From contig WYCW01000003.1 of NCBI GenBank assembly GCA_011392765.1, positions 478,465 to 542,464 of the forward strand: DNA of 64,000 nucleotides, read 5' to 3'. The DNA is from Candidatus Thiosymbion ectosymbiont of Catanema sp. Cochon2018. GTDB lineage: Bacteria; Pseudomonadota; Gammaproteobacteria; Chromatiales; Chromatiaceae. The notes below the pieces were generated by a model. That model had not been told where the DNA came from and did no database searches. It was given only the letters and a program-made list of their open reading frames with translations. The translations under genes were made by a program, and so were the position numbers. Of the stretch, positions 58,846-64,000 are shown in pieces; the stretch's first letter is position 1, and the number at the start of each line of letters is the position of its first letter.

Positions 58846-61215
58846 ATGACGGACAAGATCACCATTGAGATCGACGGGCGTGCCTGTGAGGCGACCCCCG
58901 GCGAAACGATCATCGCGGTCGCCGACCGTGAGGGTATCCCTATCCCGCGTTTCTGCTACCACAAGAAGCTATCCGTTGCTTCTAATTGCCGCATGTGTCT
59001 GGTGGAAGTGGAGCAGGGTGGGCGACCTTTCCCCAAGCCGGCCCATGCCTGCGGCACGCCGGTCGCCGAGGGTATGCGGGTACTGACCCGATCACCTCTG
59101 GCCGTGGATGCCCAGCGGGGCACCATGGAGTTCCTGCTCATCAATCATCCGTTGGACTGCCCGATCTGCGATCAGGGCGGCGAGTGCGAGCTGCAGGACG
59201 TAGCCATGGGCTATGGCGGGGATGTCTCCCGCTACAGCGAGCGCAAGCGGGTGGTCGCGGACGAGGACCTGGGACCTCTGGTCGCTACCGACATGACCCG
59301 CTGCATCCACTGCACCCGCTGTGTGCGTTTCGGGGCGGAGATTGCGGGTGTCCGCGAGCTGGGTGCCACCGGCCGCGGCGAGGACATGCGCATCGGCACC
59401 TATGTGGCACACACGATCTCCCACGAGCTCTCGGGCAACATCATCGACCTCTGTCCCGTGGGGGCCCTGACCTCCAAACCCTTCCGCTTCAGCGCCCGCT
59501 CCTGGGAGCTGACCCAGGCCGACGGCATCGCCCCCCACGACGCAGTGGGGTCGAACATCCATCTTCACATCCGCAGCAACCGCGTCATGCGGGTGCATCC
59601 CAGAGACAATGAGGCGGTGAATGAGACCTGGATTTCGGACCGGGACCGCTTCAGCTACCAGGCCCTCGATACCGATGACCGCCTGCTCCACCCCATGGTC
59701 AAACGGGGTAAAGAGTGGCAGGCCGTCGCTTGGCAGGAGGCCCTCGCCTTGGTTGCCGAAGGGCTCAAATCCGCCGGCGATGGGTTGGGCACTCTCGTCT
59801 CGCCGACCGCTACGCTGGAGGAGATGTACCTGCTCCAAAAAATCGTCCGTGGACTGGGCAGCAACAACATCGATACCCGTCTACGGCAGCAGGACTTTCG
59901 CGGTGACGCCATCGCTCCTTCTCTGCCCTGGCTTGGAGTGCCCATCGCGGACCTGGAGCGGCAGCAGGGCCTGCTCCTGATCGGGACAGACATCCGCCAA
60001 GAACAGCCGCTGTTGGCCCATCGTATCCGCAAGGCGGCCCTGGCCGGTGCCCAGGTGGCCTTGGTCAATCCGCTCCGGCTCTCTCTGACCTTCCCGAGCA
60101 CCCAGTACGTCGGTCATCCGGCGGGGATGCTCGAAGACCTGGGGGCCATCGCCAAGGCCCTGGGCGGACATGGCTCCGACTCGCTTAAAAACCTGATCGC
60201 CGCCGCCCGGCCGGAGGCGTCCCACCAGGAAACCGCACGTTGGTTGCAGGAGGTGGGGCGGCGGGGTAGGGGGCTGATCCTGCTCGGTGCACTCGCCGCG
60301 GCCCACCCGGACTACTGCCTCCTCGAGAATCTGGCCCAGGCGGTCGCCGAGGCGGCCGGGGCGACGGTCGGCTACCTGCCGACGGCCGCCAATAGTGTAG
60401 GGGCCTACCTGGCCGGCGCTTTGCCGCATCGAATGCCGGGTGCGTACATGAGCCAGACTCCAGGAATATCCGCGGCGGAAATGTTGGAGCATCCTCGCAG
60501 TACTTATCTGTTATGGGGTCTCGAGCCCGCTTATGACCTCGGCAATCCGGCCCGGGCGTTGCAGACCCTCGACCAGGCCGAGTTGGTCGTGGCCTGTGTG
60601 ACCCATCGTAGCCCATCCCTGGAACAGACAGCCGACATCATGCTGCCCATCGCGGCCTTTGCCGAGACCTCCGGCACCTTCGTCAACGCGGATGCGACCT
60701 GGCAATCCTTCCGCGGAGCGATAGCCCCGCCCGGCGAATCTCGACCCGGCTGGAAGCTGTTGCGGGTTTTGGGCAATCTGCTCGACCCCCCCGGTTTCGA
60801 GCAGGTCAGCTCGACGGATGTCCTCGCCGAGTTGCAAGGGATCTGCGGTAATATAAAACCGAGCAACCGGCCGCGGGGCGACCTCCAGGTAGAACCGCGG
60901 GGTTCAGCAGACGGGCTCGTCCGGATCGGCGATTTGCCCATCTATGCCGTGGATCCCCTGGTGCGCCGTGCCCCGGCCCTCCAGCGCACACCGGCCGCCG
61001 GTCGGTTCGGCGCATTTCTGGGCCCTACCGAGGCATCGGTGCTGGGACTGGCCGAGGGGGACCTGGTAAAGGTGCGCCAGAACGGTTTTTCTGCAAAGAT
61101 GCCAGTGAGTCCGGACGACGCGGTCCCCGCAGGTTGTGTGCGTATTCCGGCCGGAGTTGCCGGCAGCGAGGCCCTGGGGAACCAAATCGGCCCCGTCTCC
61201 ATAACCAAGGTCTAG
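58846..61215 (+). CDS. nuoG: NADH-quinone oxidoreductase subunit G
   Basis: A 789-aa iron-sulfur subunit of complex I. The N-terminal ferredoxin has RFCYHKKLSVASNCRMCLVE plus HACGTP (N1b). HPLDCPICDQGGECELQD and CIHCTRCVRF with DLCPVGALT bind [4Fe-4S] clusters (N4, N5). The rest is a molybdopterin-oxidoreductase-like domain. The C-x2-C-x3-C set of the optional N7 cluster is not seen after SWELTQADGIAPHD. It is shorter than E. coli NuoG (about 908 aa). A GGAAGAAAA site precedes ATG 58846. A 13-kb island separates it from nuoF, so it may need its own promoter. Confidence 0.96.
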   Translation: MTDKITIEIDGRACEATPGETIIAVADREGIPIPRFCYHKKLSVASNCRMCLVEVEQGGRPFPKPAHACGTPVAEGMRVLTRSPLAVDAQRGTMEFLLINHPLDCPICDQGGECELQDVAMGYGGDVSRYSERKRVVADEDLGPLVATDMTRCIHCTRCVRFGAEIAGVRELGATGRGEDMRIGTYVAHTISHELSGNIIDLCPVGALTSKPFRFSARSWELTQADGIAPHDAVGSNIHLHIRSNRVMRVHPRDNEAVNETWISDRDRFSYQALDTDDRLLHPMVKRGKEWQAVAWQEALALVAEGLKSAGDGLGTLVSPTATLEEMYLLQKIVRGLGSNNIDTRLRQQDFRGDAIAPSLPWLGVPIADLERQQGLLLIGTDIRQEQPLLAHRIRKAALAGAQVALVNPLRLSLTFPSTQYVGHPAGMLEDLGAIAKALGGHGSDSLKNLIAAARPEASHQETARWLQEVGRRGRGLILLGALAAAHPDYCLLENLAQAVAEAAGATVGYLPTAANSVGAYLAGALPHRMPGAYMSQTPGISAAEMLEHPRSTYLLWGLEPAYDLGNPARALQTLDQAELVVACVTHRSPSLEQTADIMLPIAAFAETSGTFVNADATWQSFRGAIAPPGESRPGWKLLRVLGNLLDPPGFEQVSSTDVLAELQGICGNIKPSNRPRGDLQVEPRGSADGLVRIGDLPIYAVDPLVRRAPALQRTPAAGRFGAFLGPTEASVLGLAEGDLVKVRQNGFSAKMPVSPDDAVPAGCVRIPAGVAGSEALGNQIGPVSITKV

Positions 61216-61254
61216 TACGACGGTACCGAAATACCGATAACATGGGAATCGTTT

Positions 61255-61352
61255 TTTTGCAGCAAATGAACGCGAATCAACGCAAATCGGTCACAATCAG
61301 CTTACCATTAGTGACCGTTCTTGATCTATTTACGTTGATTTGCGGCTAAATC
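61255..61352. repeat. Inverted AACGCAAATC repeat between nuoG and nuoH
   Basis: GAACGCGAATCAACGCAAAT and ATTTACGTTGATTTGCGGCT are near-complementary, with GGTCACAATCA/TTAGTGACC inside. Related to the flanks of the 106-bp tandem array at 4700 and 5250. Confidence 0.75.
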
Positions 61353-61413
61353 TTCCCTGATGATCCTGCGAGCAAGGAATACTAAGGCGATTTCTGTCAG
61401 TAGATAAACAACG

Positions 61414-62448
61414 ATGATCGAACTCTGGAACTCACTGCCGGAAGTCATCCGGATCCTGCTCAAGATCGTTGTCCTCCTGGGACCGCTCATGGGCCTGGTC
61501 GCCTACTACACCTTGGCCGAGCGCAAAGTCATCGGCTACATGCAGATTCGGATCGGCCCCAACCGGGTTGGACCGCGTGGTCTCCTGCAGCCCATTGCCG
61601 ATGCGGTCAAGCTCATGTTCAAGGAGATCGTGCTGCCCACCGAGGCGAACAAAACCCTCTTCCTGATCGCCCCCATGCTGACCTTGGGCCCGGCCCTGGC
61701 CGCCTGGGCCGTGTTTCCCTTCGACGAGGGGCTGGTGCTGGCGGACATCAATGCCGGTCTTCTCTACATCATCGCCCTGACCTCGTTGGGCGTCTACGGT
61801 GTAATCATCTCGGGCTGGGCCTCCAACTCCAAATACGGTTTTTTAGGGGCCATGCGTTCGGCGGCCCAGATGGTCGCCTACGAAATCGCCATGGGCTTTG
61901 CCCTGGTAGGGGTCCTGGTAGCGGCCGGCAGTCTCAATCTCGGGGACATCGTGCATGCCCAGGAAGGCAGCTTACTGACTTGGTTCTGGTTGCCCCTGCT
62001 GCCCCTGTTCGGCATCTACTTCATCTCCGGCGTAGCGGAGACTAACCGCGCGCCCTTCGACGTAGCGGAAGGCGAATCGGAGATCGTAGCCGGTTTTCAT
62101 GTCGAATACTCGGGGATGGCCTTCGCGGTCTTTTTTCTGGGCGAATATGCCAACATGATCCTGATCTCCGCGCTCTCGGCCCTCATGTTCCTCGGCGGCT
62201 GGCTGTCTCCCCTGCCGGCGACCTGGGTGGACGGAATCTTCCTGCTCGACGACGGCTTTCACTGGCTGGTGCTCAAGACTTTCTTCTTCATGTTCTTATT
62301 TCTCTGGTTCCGGGCCACCTTCCCCCGCTACCGCTACGACCAGATCATGCGCCTGGGCTGGAAAGTATTCATCCCCATCACCATCGTCTGGATCCTGGTG
62401 ATCGGGCTTGCGGTGATTTATAAAGTGCCTCCTTGGTGGTCGGCATAG
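61414..62448 (+). CDS. nuoH: NADH-quinone oxidoreductase subunit H
   Basis: A 344-aa inner-membrane subunit with eight predicted helices that links the peripheral arm to the proton-pumping arm. Conserved loops are [20 protein letters not shown] and [20 protein letters not shown] (quinone-site loop), and the ending [20 protein letters not shown] is typical. nuoI should follow directly, but about 1.5 kb of repeats, an unknown gene and part of another module follow instead. Confidence 0.96.
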   Translation: MIELWNSLPEVIRILLKIVVLLGPLMGLVAYYTLAERKVIGYMQIRIGPNRVGPRGLLQPIADAVKLMFKEIVLPTEANKTLFLIAPMLTLGPALAAWAVFPFDEGLVLADINAGLLYIIALTSLGVYGVIISGWASNSKYGFLGAMRSAAQMVAYEIAMGFALVGVLVAAGSLNLGDIVHAQEGSLLTWFWLPLLPLFGIYFISGVAETNRAPFDVAEGESEIVAGFHVEYSGMAFAVFFLGEYANMILISALSALMFLGGWLSPLPATWVDGIFLLDDGFHWLVLKTFFFMFLFLWFRATFPRYRYDQIMRLGWKVFIPITIVWILVIGLAVIYKVPPWWSA

Positions 62449-62465
62449 GAAAGACATAACGACGG

Positions 62466-62622
62466 AGCCATAAGCGCAATGATCGTAGGTACTAACTATA
62501 GGAACTTAAATGTAGGTTCCTAGAGTTAGGTATCTAATATTAGATACCGGTATCTATATTTCGGGGCATGCTAAATATAGGTGCTTTAGTTTCGGCGGAG
62601 AAGCCACCGTTGCATGTTATGC
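62466..62622. repeat. Family F palindromic region after nuoH, attC-like ends
   Basis: GACATAACGACGGAGCC on the left is partly complementary to CCACCGTTGCATGTTATGC on the right. Inside are AGGAACTTAAATGTAGGTTCCT and GGTATCTAATATTAGATACC hairpins and TTTAGTTTCGGCGGAGAAGC, shared with 46504-46587. Confidence 0.6.
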
Positions 62623-62646
62623 GAGAAATCTAAGTTAGGAGACAAC

Positions 62647-63324
62647 ATGGAGACTAAAGGTAATCATCTGGTTGAGTTAATAAAATATCCAGTTCTTGTT
62701 TTCTCTATCGTGCTAGCGCTAATTCTTCTGAAGTATTCATTAAATCTGGAGTTCGGAATGATTACTGAAGTATCAACAGATGGGTTGAAGTTTTCTGAGA
62801 AAAGCAATAAGGAAGCTTTGAAAGCGATCGCGGGGTTGGAATTAAGGTTAAATGATCTATCTGTAAGAATCAATTCTATTGAAGATAGGGATAGTGAGAA
62901 TGGTGTTGACGCAGATCAAATAGAATTTAAGGCGTTTACTGCATCGCAAGAAGTATCTGACGCGACAGCGAATATCGCTCAATTATCGCCGCCTATTCAA
63001 GGCAAGCAATCTGAGGCTTTAGCCGGCTGGATGTGGATTGGAAATTATACAGACGAATGGTCAAAAACTCCATTGGCGCATATTGACACAGGACAGCCGA
63101 TAAAAATTGCACTAACCAATATGCAGGTAGGTACTGAATACAAAGTATTGAATAACATGGTGGTGAGAGACGGGTTGCCACCGAATGATGAAGATTATTA
63201 TCACGCAAGAAAAATCTTGGGTGTAGTGCCACGAGGATCAAGAGTAAGACTACTGAAAAAGCCTGAAAGCATAGATAGAGAGTTTACCATACAGTATTGG
63301 GCTAAAGCGGAATATCAAATTTAA
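62647..63324 (+). CDS. Membrane-anchored unknown protein, 225 aa
   Basis: ATG 62647 follows TAGGAGACAAC. One N-terminal transmembrane helix (YPVLVFSIVLALILLKYSLN, about 14-33) is followed by a coiled-coil stretch (EALKAIAGLELRLNDLSVRI) and a C-terminal domain with EALAGWMWIGNYTDEWSKTP, TEYKVLNNMVVRDGLPP and VPRGSRVRLL, which resembles a bacterial SH3-like fold (inference). AT-rich compared with nuoH. Family not recognised; accessory gene downstream of a family F site. Confidence 0.65.
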   Translation: METKGNHLVELIKYPVLVFSIVLALILLKYSLNLEFGMITEVSTDGLKFSEKSNKEALKAIAGLELRLNDLSVRINSIEDRDSENGVDADQIEFKAFTASQEVSDATANIAQLSPPIQGKQSEALAGWMWIGNYTDEWSKTPLAHIDTGQPIKIALTNMQVGTEYKVLNNMVVRDGLPPNDEDYYHARKILGVVPRGSRVRLLKKPESIDREFTIQYWAKAEYQI

Positions 63325-63857
63325 GTGAAGGATATAGGGGACAGGCCACGTTTTCTATGGCAGGTTGAATTGACTGTTTAGCAGGGGGAAAATGTGATCT
63401 GATCTCTGGCTCCCAGCAAAATTCCGCGCCATGTGGGGCTAGGGGAAAGCTATGACGCTTAATCTGGGGAAATTGTGTCATTCTGTCCCTGACCCTCTGA
63501 AAATTCAGCAATATTTTCACAGTCTCCGAGGCATGGGAATGAGCTAAGAGCCGACAGCGGTGGCGAATTAGGAGGAGGCATTGTCGCACGATAATAAAGG
63601 AAACTAAAAAGGAGATGGGAGTATCAATATTCCACCATCCCAAGCTACTACTTCGACAGGCGTGAATCTTTGAGAACGTTTAGCGAAATCACAAGGAAAT
63701 GGTGGTTAGAAATGTCCAGCACCTAATGAGATGTTCATATCAAATGCTGTGCTTGGAGAGTTGAATGCCGGAAACTATCCACGTAAGGACCGTAGGACGG
63801 GAAAGCGTAGCGCATCCCGCCATGTTGGTCTGTTTGATGAAATTACGGGAGTATTGA
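63325..63857. repeat. Family H repeat and decayed sequence, no intact gene
   Basis: CCCTGACCCTCTGAAAATTC and AGCAATATTTTCACAGTCTC (63485-63530) match 51181-51225. Around 63720-63775 a frame NEMFISNAVLGELNAGNYP vaguely recalls a PIN-domain core but has stops on both sides. Confidence 0.5.
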
Positions 63858-64000
63858 ATGAATCACAGTTTACTTGATTCGGCTTTAAAGATACCTCCAC
63901 GAGAACGAGTGGTATTTGCGGAGTTGATTCTGGCAAGCATAGATCATGAGGAAGAGGAGGTGAGAAGATCATGGGTGTCGGAAGTAAGAAAAAGGATCGA
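63858..64000 (+). CDS. Addiction-module antitoxin (TIGR02574-like), cut by window end
   Basis: From ATG 63858: MNHSLLDSALKIPPRERVVF AELILASIDHEEEEVRRSWV. The L-x-P-x-ER-x-x-AE-L-ASID motif is that of the antitoxins at 51282 and 52771. At least 47 codons are present with no stop before the window edge. A RelE-type toxin gene is expected beyond 64000. Confidence 0.8.
   Translation, partial: MNHSLLDSALKIPPRERVVFAELILASIDHEEEEVRRSWVSEVRKRI

Noticed and set aside
63700-63780. Possible PIN-domain fragment (NEMFISNAVLGELNAG)
   Set aside because: Only a vague match to a PIN core, with stops on both sides and no acidic catalytic set; too weak to annotate.

Overview
The window looks like a piece of a gammaproteobacterial chromosome. 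The order tpiA-secG-tRNA-Leu(GAG)-nuoA is the usual proteobacterial arrangement, nuoC and nuoD are separate genes, and RpfF/RpfC-type DSF signalling genes are present. Core genes are GC-rich. The genome is loaded with dispersed hairpin repeats and small mobile elements, which would suit a repeat-rich lineage such as Chromatiales or Thiotrichales. That placement is inference.

Layout. 1-9 kb: a truncated two-partner-secretion transporter, an OmpA-like protein, a membrane-anchored Ser/Thr kinase, a 106-bp tandem-repeat block and a three-domain LplT/acyltransferase/acyl-ACP ligase fusion. 9-12.3 kb: a decaying cluster (Uma2 relic, ERCC4 nuclease, AAA ATPase scrap, two unknown genes, uvrC-like scrap). 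12.3-23.5 kb: a conserved unknown with a small membrane protein, manC, ychF, tRNA-Met, an Fe(II)/2OG-type oxygenase, a DUF2934-like protein, lytic transglycosylase, NUDIX hydrolase, a YcbK-like peptidase and an SbcC-like ATPase with transmembrane helices. 23.6-25 kb: repeats only. 25-27.7 kb: rpfF-rpfC. 28-32.4 kb: an IS110 element nested in a MITE, a Cro-like regulator, and a response regulator separated from a small Hpt-like gene by a MITE. 32.5-36 kb: RNase II-family gene, tpiA, secG. 36-40 kb: AT-richer foreign cassettes (membrane protein plus membrane GTPase, Doc module, aspartic protease) around tRNA-Leu(GAG).

40-64 kb: the nuo (complex I) operon, repeatedly interrupted. nuoA is separated from nuoB by a repeat nested in another repeat. 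A 110-aa orphan lies between nuoB and nuoC. A repeat forms the end of nuoC and the leader of nuoD. nuoDEF is followed by a 13-kb island and only then by nuoG and nuoH. No nuoI follows nuoH within the window. The island holds a MITE, an ISAs1 element, an IS4 element, and a same-strand array of toxin-antitoxin modules. Many of these modules have lost the toxin but kept the antitoxin. Several attC-like palindromes suggest the array may be a decayed integron cassette cluster without an integrase.

At least three mobile families can be delimited from the sequence. (1) A MITE of about 170 bp (family E) with CAATGCCATTAAGTTA ends and 10-bp target duplications. (2) An ISAs1 element and derived MITEs (family C) with CAGGGCGAGCGCGTATAAA ends and 10-bp duplications. 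(3) A roughly 100-bp hairpin repeat (family A) with GGGCACYTTGAAAAAT ends. Other repeat families are labelled B (palindrome with GAACCACGGAT ends), D (GTAGGTTGGGCAAAGCC hairpin), F, G and H in the entries.
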